Source: Pomphorhynchus laevis
Lineage: Eukaryota > Acanthocephala > Palaeacanthocephala > Echinorhynchida > Pomphorhynchidae
Assembly (NCBI GenBank): GCA_012934845.2
Contig: WNNJ02001558.1
Location: 124,001 to 188,000 of the forward strand
Direction: 5' to 3'
Length of the DNA stretch: 64,000 nucleotides
Below are positions 13,006-25,000 of this stretch, piece by piece. How positions within the stretch are numbered: position 1 is the first letter of the stretch; each line of letters begins with the position of its first letter. A program made the position numbers and the translations under genes. Below the pieces are notes generated by a model that saw nothing but the letters and a program-made list of their open reading frames with translations, searched no databases and was not told the origin of the DNA.

Positions 13006-15640
13006 TGGTAGGATGTATGATCAAAATGACGAAGACGGAAGAGAATTCAGACGGCTTCGTTGACGATGCGTTGTAGTTAAAGAAGAGTAGATTTAGGTGG
13101 GTTAGAAAATAAATTAAGACAATAATCGAGTCTAGAAAAAAGAAGAGAAGATATTAGAGTCATACAAGAAGGGAAATTGATCAATCTACGAATTTGACGG
13201 AGGTTGTGGAGTATCAAGGTAGATGAGCGTACTTTATCTCGAACAAAGGTTTAAGTGAAAGTCGGTTGTCGAAATGGAAGGCTAGGAAAACGAGATTATC
13301 AACGATAGGAAGAATTGTAGAATTTAATAATACAGAGGGAGGTTCTAAGTTGGGGCGTCGAGGAAGGATCCACATAATTTTGGATTTATCAGGATTCAGA
13401 GAAAGGCCAAGGAAAGAAAGATGATAGGAAATTGAGACAATACAGTCGGAAGCAGAAGCACTAAGATCGTGAACACGATAAGCAGGTGCATGAGCATAGA
13501 TGAGAATGTCATCAGCATATTGCATAACATGTCAGTTAAATGTATGAGAAATCGAAGACAAATCGCCGAGAAGAAGAGAGAAAATCATATGGCCTAATAC
13601 TGAACATTGTGGAACACCGAGCGGGATGGATGAAGGATGGGATAGAGAAGAGTTAGGATATACGCGAAATTTACGGTTTGATAGATATGAAGAAACCATG
13701 ATACAGTAAGTAAATGGAAGTCATAATCATGACGAAGGCGATGGAGAAGTATAGAGTGATCGACGATGTCAAAAGCAGACGATATATCAAGAGAATCTAT
13801 GACACTACATAATTTATGATCGCGCGATATGAGTAAATCGTTATAAACTTTAAGACAGGCAATTTCGTTAGAGTAATTAGAGCGAAATTGGCTTGGAAGG
13901 GAGGAAATAAGTTGAAGGAAAAGATAGATGTATTAACTTGCTTGAGAACGAGACGCTTAAGGAGTTTAGAGAGGGTTGGGAGAAGTGAGATTGGACGGTA
14001 CGAAGATGGTAGTGATGAGTCGAGAGATTGCGTTTTGATTAGAGGACTAACAGTGGCGCATTTCTAGATTGAAGGAAATATACGGCTACGAATGGACGAG
14101 TTGAATAATGTGGTTAGGAAGTGTAAGATAGAGGAGCAGATATTTTTAAGCAAGTGTGGGAATTAGGTCAGAAGGAGAGGTTTTATTAGGTAATGACAGC
14201 AGAACCAAAGAAACATCATCAGACGAAACGGGAAGAAGGCGGAATTGTTCTGGGAGCGAAGTATTTAAAGAGGAGAGTGGGTACAAGGGGGCTATGGGTG
14301 GCAGGGAAAGTAAAATAGATAGCTTTGTTTGTAGATAAAAAGAAAATTCATCAGGTTTATATTACAAGGGGGTAGATGATCGTGAAAGAATTGAGTTTAA
14401 GATTTTCCAATGCGATTAAGAGTTTGAAGATGACTCGAGTTGATTTCGCCAAAAGAGAGTACGTTTAGTACGTATGAGAATGAGATGTAAACGGCGTAGG
14501 AAAATGTAGGAATCACGGAGATTTCAAGGTAGTGAGTTGGGAGAACGTTTAAGAAAGCGATTATAAATACGAAAAGAGTGACAGAGTCGACGCTTATAAA
14601 GACTACAGTCAGAATCGAACCAGGGAGCATGGCGCAAGCGCTGAGAACGTCTAAGTTGACTAGGCAGAAGGTTATTGAGGATCGACGTAAGTTCAGAATC
14701 AAACAGAATGCAGAGATCATCGGGAGAGATAGTTAAGAGGAAGTGAAAAGAGTGAAGAATTGAGTAAGGCTGTGCAGAGAATAGGGATATCGAGAAGTTT
14801 CCAGGGTCGACTTGGTGTGGATAATGGTAAGGGCGGAGAAGGAGGATGGGGACGAGTAAGAGTAAGTGTGACAAGGAAATGATCGGACAAACCAGGATCA
14901 TTAATTGACAAGGAGGTGTAGTCATTCAAGCAATTAGGAACAGCAATGATGTTGAGAGCACCGCCGAGAATATGAGTTGGGCTTGTTGAAAGTAATTTAT
15001 AGTTAAAATCAGAAAAAAGATTAGTTATAGTGATAGAGTCAGAGTCAGCCTTGCGATCAATACGAATGTTAAAGTCACCGAGAACAAATAAGGGAGTATA
15101 AGACAATATACAGTGAGAAAGAAGATCTGCAAGCTCGTTAAAGAAGATACGTGATGGGCAACTGAACCTAGACGGTATACAATCACAAGTTCTAGAGGGA
15201 AAGGAGTTGATAATCTGAATATGAGTAATTCGAACGAGGTGTAACGGATGTTAACGTTTATTTTACGTAGAGACATGGGGTGACGAGCAATGGCAACAAT
15301 ACTGCCATGATTAGAAGCAGTAGATGTATATTAGGCAATTTGACGAGCTGATTCAACTAGAGAACAACCATAGCGACATAGACGACGAATAGCAAGATCG
15401 TCAGAGTCGGAGTGCCAGGATTCGGTAATGCAAAGAATATCGATAGATAATTGATCGAAGATATCAAGGAGCAGATCAGCTTTATGAAGAATGGAGCGAG
15501 TGTTAAAATGACTAAGACCAAAAGTATGTTCAGTAGCGAGATCGACTAGCAAAGAAAACGAGGAGATACGGGACGTCATAGGATTTTTGGCCTCGTGCGT
15601 AGGACGTGAAAATTTCCGTTGATTTTACGGATTGATAGAG
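13006..15640 (-). mobile_element. LINE family B, copy 2: ORF2 (APE endonuclease + RT), decayed
   Basis: Minus strand, fragmented over several frames. 15579-14900 is the endonuclease (HFNTRSILHKADLL, ILCITESWH, FVLGDFNIRIDR, GLSDHFLV). 14925-14400 is the linker (HAPWFDSDCSLYKRR). 14400-13100 is the RT, with VPQ-S-VLG near 13600 and the catalytic MQYADDILIYAHAP at 13525-13480, then LSLNPDKSKIMWILPRRP. Motif style (a YADD box and an LNPDKS motif) fits L2/CR1-like LINEs, distinct from family A (FADD/KCxHM). ORF1 of the same copy is at 16037-16834. Confidence 0.8.
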
Positions 15641-16860
15641 ATGACTCACCATTTGTTTCACGTCGATGTTTCTCAATGCGAGCTAAATTGAGCTGAAAAT
15701 ATCAGAAGGGGAGCGGTCAGGATAGATACGACAAATAGATGAAGTGGTAAGAAGTTTAAAACGTTGGGAGAGTACCGAAGAGGCGTGTGAACTATTTCGG
15801 ATAACGATTTTTACGAGTGGATGACTGAGATGATTGGATGTAATTGATTTGCTTTAACGAATTAAGGATACACTAGCGATATTATGTAAGAGGGATTGAT
15901 TATCATCAGGAAGAATGGTTGCTAGGATAGACCTAAAAGCGGATACATCATCATCGAGGCGAGATTGTGGAGAAGCAGATTCGGAAAGCTTTAAGTTTGG
16001 TATGATAATACAGCGATCGCGCCAAGGAAAACGATTTCATGAAAGCGATGGACGGACAGAGCTGGTAGGAGTCAAGGCAGATGAACAGATTGAAGTGGAA
16101 ATGACAGAAGTGCTTGATAGAGAATTAATATTGGTTGGAGCAAGTGTGACAGGAGCGGGGTTTTGAATCGGGTGATCAGAAATGTGACTAGAGATGATTT
16201 TGAAGGAAGGGATTAAATTATTTGGGAGTGATACGTGGGAGGTGAAGTAAGGAGAATTAACATAGGTTGGATCATGTGTAACAGGAGTGGAGTGTTGAAT
16301 CGGTTGATCGGAGATGTTACTGGATATGATTTTTACGGAATGATGTAAATTATTGAGAAATGATACGGGGGAAGAAGTTTGAGAGTTATGTAGATTGGGG
16401 GAGGAATAGGAAAGAGGAGGTACGAGATGAAAAGCTTTACCGTTAGCATTGTTAGAATGAGAAAGATTAATGGAAGTTTGGTACGTAGTTGAACGAGTGT
16501 GTGAGAGAGTAGGTTTAATAATGGGATTATATGATGCGAAGTCAGGTGTTGATACGAGGGAAACATCTAAAACAGCATTGGTTTGAGTGGTCGTGTGTGA
16601 TACAGGAGTAGATGAGCAGGATAACTGTAGTAGTTGTACTGATGTACAAAAACCGCAAGTGAAATGTTTACGTTTATACACCGAGTGGTCGGATATTTTA
16701 ACACGAACAAGTGTCCATACATCGCAATCTTTGGAATCGCATCCAACTTCAAAGCTGGTATAACCATCATTGCATTCTGATGTGGATGATTCTTGATCAG
16801 GAACAGGGATCTGAGATCGCGCTTTTTTAGGCATAACCTTTTATCGATAGATTAAGCTCA
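15641..16860 (-). mobile_element. LINE family B, copy 2: ORF1
   Basis: 265 codons open from 16834 to 16037, then decayed to about 15640. The N-terminal Cys cluster (FEVGCDSKDCDVWTLV ... FTCGFC) resembles the PHD-like segment of LINE A ORF1. A long Ser/Thr/Pro/His-rich low-complexity stretch follows. The C-terminal block, homologous to 7000-7180 and 11365-10892, lies downstream on the minus strand. Function is inferred from its place before the endonuclease-RT ORF. Confidence 0.7.
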
Positions 16861-16899
16861 ATCTGCGAGCGTAGTGAGGGGAACTGACAGGAATTATCT

Positions 16900-17255
16900 G
16901 GGACTTAATAAGGAACTGACAGGAATAATTTGGATGGCTAAGTATTGAACATCGCGTTCGTTTTCGTCTGCTTTGCCTGACTTATCGCCTTCTCCATTGT
17001 AATTCTCCTTCTTATCTTTATCTGCTATCTCTAAGTGAATCTCGCTATCTTTCTACTCACCTACGTTCCTGTGATTCTCTTCTGCTACACGTACCTATTC
17101 ACTCAACCAACTTCGGCCGTCGATCCCTACATATCGCTGCTACTTTCCTTTGGAATTCCTTACCTAATCATCTGCAATAATCATCCTCACTCCGATTTTT
17201 CAAAAAGCAGCTAAAATCGATGCTACTAAACGATAAACTTTTTTTATCTGTTTCG
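16900..17255 (+). mobile_element. LINE family B, C-terminal RT fragment
   Basis: Codes in broken frames for the C-terminal tail (STNFGRRSLHIAATFLWNSL, then a SLRFFKKQLKS-like end). This is the WNSLP motif that closes CR1/L2-type RTs. It belongs to a different copy from the one beginning at 17269, since the tail precedes the RT start. Confidence 0.65.
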
Positions 17256-18164
17256 CTTTTGTGGGCTTGTGAGCACACAGCCTGTGTGCATTTGCCACAT
17301 TAAGACTCTCTGGCATACTTTTGACTCAATCCTTGCTCGCTACTCTTCGCCGTGCAACATCAATGACAATGATTATTCGTCATTTCTCCAGACTAAAGTA
17401 TCCACGTTGCTCTCTTACACCCCGGTCTCCATCCTATCCCACTCTGCCCAGTCTACTCTCATCCTTCCGGAACTCTTTCATCTTCTCTCTGTCTCACCTA
17501 AGGAAGTATCATCTGTCCTCATGTCCTTGCCCAACAAAACCTCACCTGCCTATCCACTGCCTACTCACATATTAAAATCTATATGCTTATCGATATCCCC
17601 ATTTCTCACAACCTTGTTTAACTCGTCCATCCGCAGTCGTATCTTCCCTTCACACTGGAAATCCGCAATCGTTCGTCCCCTCCTTAAGAAACAATCGCTC
17701 GACCCCTCCCTTCCTTCTAGCTATCGCCCCATTTCACTACTCCCTACTCTTTCTAAGCTCTTAGAACGCCTCATCTTAATACAAATCAACGCTTATCTCT
17801 CCTCATCCAATCTGTACCCTCTTTTCCAATCACTCGACAGAAATCGCATGCATAAAAGTGTACAACGACTTACTCATTTCTCGAGACAAGGCTCTTTATA
17901 GTTTTCTCATCTCCCTCGACCTCTCCTCCGCATTCGACATTGTCGACCACTCCGTCCTCCTTTCTCGCCTTCGTTATGATTACGGCTTTTCTTACTCCTC
18001 CGTAGCATGGTTTGCCTCATATCTATCCGACCGTTCCTTTCGCGTCTGTTCTAATTCATCATCCTCCCCTCCCATCCCTATTTTTTGCGGGGTCCCACAA
18101 GGTTCAGTCCTAAGTCTTTTGCTTTTCTCTCTTCTGCTTGGCGATCTCTCTCCGCTTATCAAAC
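17256..18164 (+). mobile_element. LINE family B, copy 3: RT N-half
   Basis: 17269-17901 encodes the region before the RT and the fingers, with HWKSAIVRPLLKKQSLDPSL and YRPISLLPTLSKLLERLI. After a frame change near 17870 the palm follows: LDLSSAFDIVDHSVLLSRL, then [20 protein letters not shown]. It stops at 18164, where a Naiad element is inserted. The RT resumes at 20098 with the catalytic-box region. The 5' part (endonuclease, ORF1) is missing. Confidence 0.8.
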
Positions 18165-20097
18165 CTTAAATAAACCTGTAATAAGGTTTATCAAACCTTT
18201 TAACAGTTCGTTATATAATAACTTAAATGATTACTTTAGTAAGCTGATTAATAGTGAAAGCTCGAATATATCTAAGATAAAAATTTGGAAAGATTATATA
18301 TTTGATAAAATTAAAAATAAAATGAAAATAACAAACAATTATAAAAGGAAAGATAAAATTAATAAAGATATGTATAAAGAACTTACTAAATTAAAGGATA
18401 ACTATATAATAACAACTATTGATAAAGCTAGTAATAACTTTGTCTTCATATGCAAAAAGCTTTATTATGATATACTAATGAAAGAGGTTAATTCTAATGA
18501 TTTAAATGTAAATCCAACATATGAACGTAGTGAGTTGAGTTTAGAAACAATTATTACAAGTCACTGTTCTATAATGGATAAAAAGGGTATAAAGGTTGAA
18601 TTAGATAATAAAACTATACCTATATTATATTGGAATCCAAAATTACATAAAAATCCTAATAAAACCTAGGTTTCATATGTAGTGCGTTTAAATGTACATT
18701 AAAACCACTTTCTGTCTATATGAATAAAATACTTAAAGTAATTAAAGCACATTTTAAAAAATATTGCAAGGTAATCGAAATTAATACTGGTATAAAACAC
18801 TATTTCAGTATTAATTCTACAAAAGAATTTTTAGAACAGACAAAAGGAATAAATTTTCAAAATATAAATACATACGATTTTAGTACGCTTTATACAAATC
18901 TAGATTTAGTAGATATTAAAGAAGCGTTAGTAAAATTAATTAACCTTATATTCGGAAAAAGATATACATATATATGTTATAATAATTATAACGCCATATC
19001 TAACAAAAATTAAACCATCAAATAAATATAAATATATGGATAAAATTGAATTAATAGAATCCTTAAATATTTTGATAAATCAAAATTATTTAAAAGTAGG
19101 GACATCTATATTTAGACAAGTAAAAGGTGTTCCAATGGGTGGATAATAGTAGCCCAATTATAGCTGACTTGTTTTTAAGCTTTATAGAATATGAATTTGT
19201 TCATAACTGTGTAAAAACTAAATCTAAACAATATAAATATATGAAATATATGTTTCGATACATTGATGATATATGTGTATTTAATTCTAATAATTTTTAT
19301 TCAATTAGTGAGCACATTTATCCAGAAAGCCTTATTCTTAACAAAACCAATATTAATGATAAAGAAGGTGTATATCTAGATATGAACATTAAATTAACAT
19401 TAACTAAAACTACTGTTAATTTATATCGTAAAGATGACATATTTAAATTTACAAGAAACATATTTTTGCATGAGCATTCATGCATACCATATAATATAAA
19501 ATATAATACATTAAATAATGAAATTTTAAGAATTGCAACAATATGTAATGATATTGGCTTTCTTCAAAATCATTTAAATAATTTAATAGATACATATTTT
19601 AAACTAGGTTACTATAAAAATAACATCAAGCAGAAAATAGTAAAATATATAAATCAACACAATAATATAAAGAATAAATTTAAACTCTTAAGTGGCAAAT
19701 TTTTATGGATGGATAATAAATAATATACTTTGCATTAGAATAAGATACTAGATAGTTATTTCAGAGGAAATACATCATTAGCATGTATTTGGCCCCGCTG
19801 CTATGTTGGGTAGAGGAGTTAGGGGCCGAAACCTGATAGTATAGCAGTTCCTCCTGATGACCTCTAATTCTTATTCTGATACAACGTCTGTTATTTATTA
19901 GTCAATTCATAAAAATGACGTTTATTTTAAATTTTATTTTTTATTTTTTATTTTTATTTTTAACTTGATTTAAATTATAGAAAATCTAAAAACAATTATT
20001 AATTTTATTATTTAATTATTAAATTTTGATTTAGCATTATTATGTTTTGTTTATTTTATAATTATATAACAATACGTAGACTCAGTTAGCTGATTTA
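18165..20097 (+). mobile_element. Naiad-type Penelope-like element inserted in LINE B
   Basis: Starts inside the RT N-terminal region (5'-truncated: no GIY-YIG domain) and ends with the standard CGTAGACTCAGTTAGCTGA terminus. The RT runs through 18200-19720 with about three frame breaks. Motifs: IDKASNNFVFICKKLYYD, YDFSTLYTNLDL (palm A), KGVPMGG followed by SSPIIADLFLSFIEYEF (box B), and FRYIDDICVF (catalytic YIDD). The coding end is SGKFLWMDNK and a stop at 19723. The tail 19724-20097 carries the conserved hairpin and pseudoknot-like block. The Penelope-type RT is recognised from box B (GVPMGG...PIIADLF) and the YIDD box. Confidence 0.85.
19760..19875 (+). ncRNA. Conserved structured block of the Naiad tail (one example)
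   Basis: Four pairings can be read by eye: hairpin AAATACAT/ATGTATTT (19768-19790), GGCCCC (19791-19796) with GGGGCC (19822-19827), CTGCTATG (19798-19805) with the CATAGCAG position (19840-19847; G-U here), and GAGTTAGGGG (19816-19825) with CCTCTAATTC (19861-19870). The second and fourth share GGGG and so exclude each other. GAAAC (19828-19832) and CTGATGA (19854-19860), the two hammerhead core strings, lie between the arms of the fourth helix. The block recurs in about ten copies in the window with compensatory changes. No catalytic activity can be claimed from this. Confidence 0.55.
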
Positions 20098-20950
20098 ATT
20101 TACTCCTTTAACGTCATACAATACGACGATGACATTGTAATATATGCTCATGCACCCGCACATCGCATACACGATTTTGGCATTTCTGCCTCCAACTGTC
20201 TTTCTTCTATCTACAAACGTCTCTCCAATCTCCATCTCGTTCTAAACCCCGAAATCCAAAATAATGTGGATCCTCCCCCGTAAACCAAACATATCTCCTC
20301 CTACTGTATATTTTGCCTCATCGATCAACCCCATAGTCCACAATCTCACTTGCTTAGGCTTCCATTTCGATGATCACCTTTCCCTTAAACCCTTCGTCCG
20401 TGACAAGGTCCGCTCATCTAACTTAATTCTCCGTGACATCCGCCGTATCCGCCCCCTTATCGACTTCCGTTCTTGTATGTCTCTTCTTTCATCGCTTCTT
20501 TTCCCTAAAATCGATTACTGCCTTAGCCTTTTCGCCAATTCTCCAAAATCCATCATCCTACCACTACAACGAATAATCAACACCGCCTTTCGAGTGCTCT
20601 TTCGTCTCCGTCGCTTTGAGTACACATCCACATATTTTGCCCAACTCTCTTGGCCCACCATCCACATCCGCATCAAACTCCGCCTTCTCGTTACTTTTCG
20701 TCTCATCGCTGTCGGCTCCCCATCGTTCATCAACCTTCCTTTCTTAGACGATACTCGCCCCACCTCGCTATCGCTTCGTTCCTGTCATACCCTCTTACTC
20801 CACGTTCCTAATTACTCCAACAACTACGGTCTCCGATCCTTCCTTGTCGCCGCCTTACTCGCCTGTAATCAACTCCCTCTCGACGTCCGCCGCGCCCCCT
20901 CCTTTATCACATTCAAACACCTCCTTTGTTCACACCTTCTCGACACCTGA
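20098..20950 (+). mobile_element. LINE family B, copy 3: RT C-half
   Basis: Continuation of the LINE split by the Naiad element. It starts with the region of the QYADD box (decayed at 20120-20150: NVIQYDDD-like, then IVIYAHAPAH). 20264-20950 is an open 228-codon frame with MWILPRKPNISPPTVYF, LGFHFDDHLSLKPFV, FPKIDYCLSLFAN and the C-terminal CNQLPLDVRRAPS. It matches the minus-strand copy at 13525-13214. Confidence 0.8.
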
Positions 20951-20974
20951 TTCACAGTCTTGTTTTGTTGTGGT

Positions 20975-21283
20975 CATGTATTAGCATGTATTTGACCCCG
21001 CTGCTATGTTGGGTAGAAGAGTTAGGGGCCGAAACCTGATAGCATAGCAGTTCCTCCTGATGACCTCTAATTCTTATTCTGATACAACGTCTGTTATTTA
21101 TTAGTCAATTCATAAAAATAATGTTTATTTTAAATTTCAATTTTTTATTTTAACTTGATTTAAATTATAAAAAATCTAAAGCATATATTAATTTTATTAT
21201 TTAATTATTAAAATTCGGCTTAGCATTATTATGTTTTGTTTATTTTTTAATTATATTAAATGCGTAAACTCAGTTAGCTGATA
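20975..21283 (+). mobile_element. Naiad tail-only insertion
   Basis: Begins at the TTAGCATGTATTTGACCCCG hairpin side and runs to a GTAAACTCAGTTAGCTGA terminus. No coding part. It sits between two LINE B fragments. Confidence 0.75.
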
Positions 21284-21800
21284 TGATTCATTATTCTCGG
21301 CAGTGCTATCTACATCATTGCTGGTCCAAACTGCTTCAGTGACTATACCTTCTTGTCAATTACTGATCCTGGTCTGTCCCATCATTTTATTGTCACTATT
21401 ACTCTTACTTGTCCTCATCCCCATCCTCCTTCTTAGCATTCAACATTAGCTACTCCAAGTCGACATTAGAAACTTCTTGATATTTCTATTCTCTGTCCCG
21501 CCTTACTAAATTCTTCACTTTTCGCCTCCACTTAACTATCTTTCTCCCGATGATCTCTGCATTCTGTTTGATTTTGAACTTTAGTCGATCCTCAGTCATC
21601 TTCTGCCTATTCGACCTCGAAGTTTTCAGCACTTGCGCCATGCTGCCTGGTTCGATTCCGACTGTAGTCTTTCTAAGCATCGATTCCGTCACTTTTTCGT
21701 GTATTTAATCGCTTTCCTAAACGTTCTTTAAACTCACAAACTCCATATCTTCGTGCTTTATCCCTTTCTCTCCGCCGTTTAAAGTGGCATTTGCCACTTT
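21284..21800 (+). mobile_element. LINE family B, endonuclease/linker fragment
   Basis: Decayed + strand copy of the region encoded on the minus strand at 14925-14600 (same order: SDH-box environment, a Ser/Pro-rich loop, then HAAWFDSDC-like text at about 21640-21670). The ORF on the opposite strand here is a shadow. Confidence 0.6.
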
Positions 21801-22029
21801 AAATTAATTATTATTAACGATACAAGAATCCTTCCAATGCAATTTTGTGCATACGTCTATTTTATCTCAATATGCGGTTACATATTCGGTGTTCACTTAA
21901 ACGATATTTGTTAAGAGTGATCGATTTTGACAATAAAAATAACAGAAAAACGTATTTCGTGCTACTAAAATTGAAATTCGAATGTTTTTTTTTGTATTTT
22001 AGATAAGTTTTAAAGCACTCGAGTATGTA

Positions 22030-25000
22030 ATGTCATCCTTGCAGCATAGTACTAACAGTGATAGTGATATTCTCAGTGAACAGTGCGTAATATTCGACAA
22101 ATATTTTATTTTAATTTATGTGCATAGAATCGTAATGCTGTGCAGTCGATTTCGAAATGCCGGAGTTACCGATAAAATACTGACAGGAACCTTTCCTAAT
22201 GTTCCGAAGAATGTTTTTGTAAACGTTCTAAATCAATTATTGTCTTCTGTAAGTATATCAACATTATATACATAGTGTTGAAATTGTTTTCGTGATTTAG
22301 GGGAAAATTGAGTTACTTAAGAACCAAGAAGGTTTAGTGTATAAATTGAAAAGTGAGAAAAGGTAAATAGCTGTGAAACTTTTCCAAATGTCTTTGTTAA
22401 AACAAAATAACAAATTAAGTTCTAATGTTAAAGGAAGCACACAAGAGGAAACAATGATTTTGCAAACCATTAACGATGTTGGAACCACTGGTAAATAAAA
22501 TCGACAAATATATATGGCTGAAATATTTTGAAGTAACATATTTTAACATCTCGACCGATATTTATTATTAACTACCTTTTGGAATTTTCTACACTAATGC
22601 AATGCCGATTAATTTGTTCAGTTTTGGAATTAGCACATTCTGTTTAATTTAATTAGTTTTAAATTATTCATAAATGCTTTTATTATTTTTAAATTATTCT
22701 CCTAATTTAAAACTGACCAAAGCTTTTGTGTAATATAATAAAATATATTAATCACAATTATATAAATTTACAGGAACGAAGTCTTGTTAGTTTTGCAACT
22801 TTTATAGCTGAATACGGACCTATGGATGTATAAGATGCTATAAATACCCAATATGAGAGAAGTTTGTAACTCAGGTCACTTAATAATATTTTGTTGATTT
22901 ATATATTTTAAAAAGTTTTCAAAGAAGTTTTCTTTATTATTGCAAGGTTTCAACACACAGTGTCCTTTTCAACGAATAGTATAACTAAAAATACCACTAT
23001 TTATATCAGCGACCAAGAAATGAATATTAATGTCATATTATCATGTGACTTTGGTGTTTATTACAAAGAACAAAATTTTATGTGATATGGCCAGTTATTG
23101 GAGGTTTAAGCTGCCAGTTTGACTTGTTTCCACGCATTGGATTAGATTAGATTGCGAGGCAGATATCTCTGATGAGTGTCCGTGATAAGTCGTTTTCTTA
23201 TCAAATACTTCCCACATTGTCTCAATTAATATCTTGATCGGTATCCAAAAATTATTACATATAGCTGAACTTTTGTCTCCTCTTCTTAAACAATATTTAT
23301 GCTGTTTTATAAGCATACACAGTTTTTGAGACGTTTGACCTACGTATGACTGTTCGCAATATTACAATTAATCCTGTAACCGGTATAATTATCCAAATTA
23401 GAAATTCGTTTAAACAAACCAGCTAAATTATCATGTCTTTTGTGAAATATGCGCATATCAACTAGAGCTGTAGATGCAGCGAGACAACGGTGAAGACGGT
23501 TCCAAGCGGCATCGGTAATGTAAGTAATGCAGGCAAAACGAGTCTAACCTTTTTGTTGAACTGTGGCGCCCAGTCTGCTCCCGCTTCTTATCAAACGTGA
23601 TATCTTCCTCTTCTTATCTTCCGCTATATCTTTCGCTTTTCATCAAACGTGATTTACTAATATAATCTAACGATTCCAAGCTCACTCATAACCCGTGGTC
23701 TGAACTACTAATCTAGTGCATTTCTAACAAAAGAAAGTACTAAAGTGCTTTAGTACTTTTCTGCATAATTGTATTTTCACTAATTGTTTGTGTGTATATA
23801 TCTGATCTGAAGAATACCCTACTGCGGGTCGAAACGTTGTCGAGATAAAATAATTGGTCGAATTCTGGTTTTTATTGGATTTTACATATATATGAAGTAT
23901 ATCTATACTTCAGTCTACTAATTATTTTTGCCGGGTACTCCTTATTTCGATGCTAAAGTGATCGTTTAGAAGTGACATGGTGACTGAAAGTCGTGAATCA
24001 AAGTCCAATCTATCAATCAACACCATTTTATAAAAATGCCGAATTTCTTAAGAAATCCTGGACCGTTGTTTACTTAGCACATCCATACACCACCATTATA
24101 CATGCCGTATACATTAAGGATTCAACTAGTGCAGCGACAATTCAGCAACAACCTCTGCCTAGTGTTTAAGGATGGTCCGCACATCCTTAAAGCAGGCAAC
24201 CAAAAGTGGATATTTCATTTCTCCGATGAATGTTGCCGGTTACTCGATCATTTCTGTCTTAATGTGGTCGTCTAGAAGTGATATTGTGCCCGAAAGTCGT
24301 GAATCAAAGTCCAATCTGCCATGTAACACCACCATTTTCTATAAATGCCGTATTTTTAAGAGATTCTGGACCATTGTTTACCCATTACATCTATTCATTA
24401 CCATTATATATAGCTTGATATTAGATTATAAAGATTTATTGAAATCGGGACTGGTGACTTATATTTTAGAACGAAAAATGCAAGAAACATTTTAACATTA
24501 ATGCATTGATGATTTACAAACCTGATTTTGATTTAATAGCACGGGTTTTAGATTAATTTTATTTTTACGTTGTTGTAAATTTTGTTTCAAAATTTCCTAA
24601 AATATAATATAATATCTAAACACCAACATCATCGTGCGTCGACGATAATACTCAGTGGATTATCGGAGCGCAAGCACCAGGCACTAGCGTTTCAACATGC
24701 TGTAATACTTGGATGATCTATAAAGAATCAAGCTAGTCGTTGAAAAATTGCACGAAATTCCTGCGAATATGTTGCCTCCTTACCGGTATGATACTTTTTG
24801 AAATAGATTTTCATAGCAACTTATTCTTCTTTTTTTCCCAGCGTTTGTCCCTATGGTTGAGGGTTCTGCTACTTTGAAATACTTTCCCACTTCATGCTAT
24901 CTGTGGCGTCTCTTGGTTGCAGGATAATGTCCGCTAAATCTGATCTGATTGTGTCGATCCAACGCTGTTTTGGTCTTCCTTTCAAAAGGTTTCCTTTCTC

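Noticed and set aside
19760-19875. Naiad tail as a canonical hammerhead or an HDV-like ribozyme
   Set aside because: CTGATGA and GAAAC are present but in permuted order with no usable stem I and an unpaired CC next to GAAAC. The crossing helices resemble HDV topology, but P3, P4 and the catalytic C context are not identifiable.
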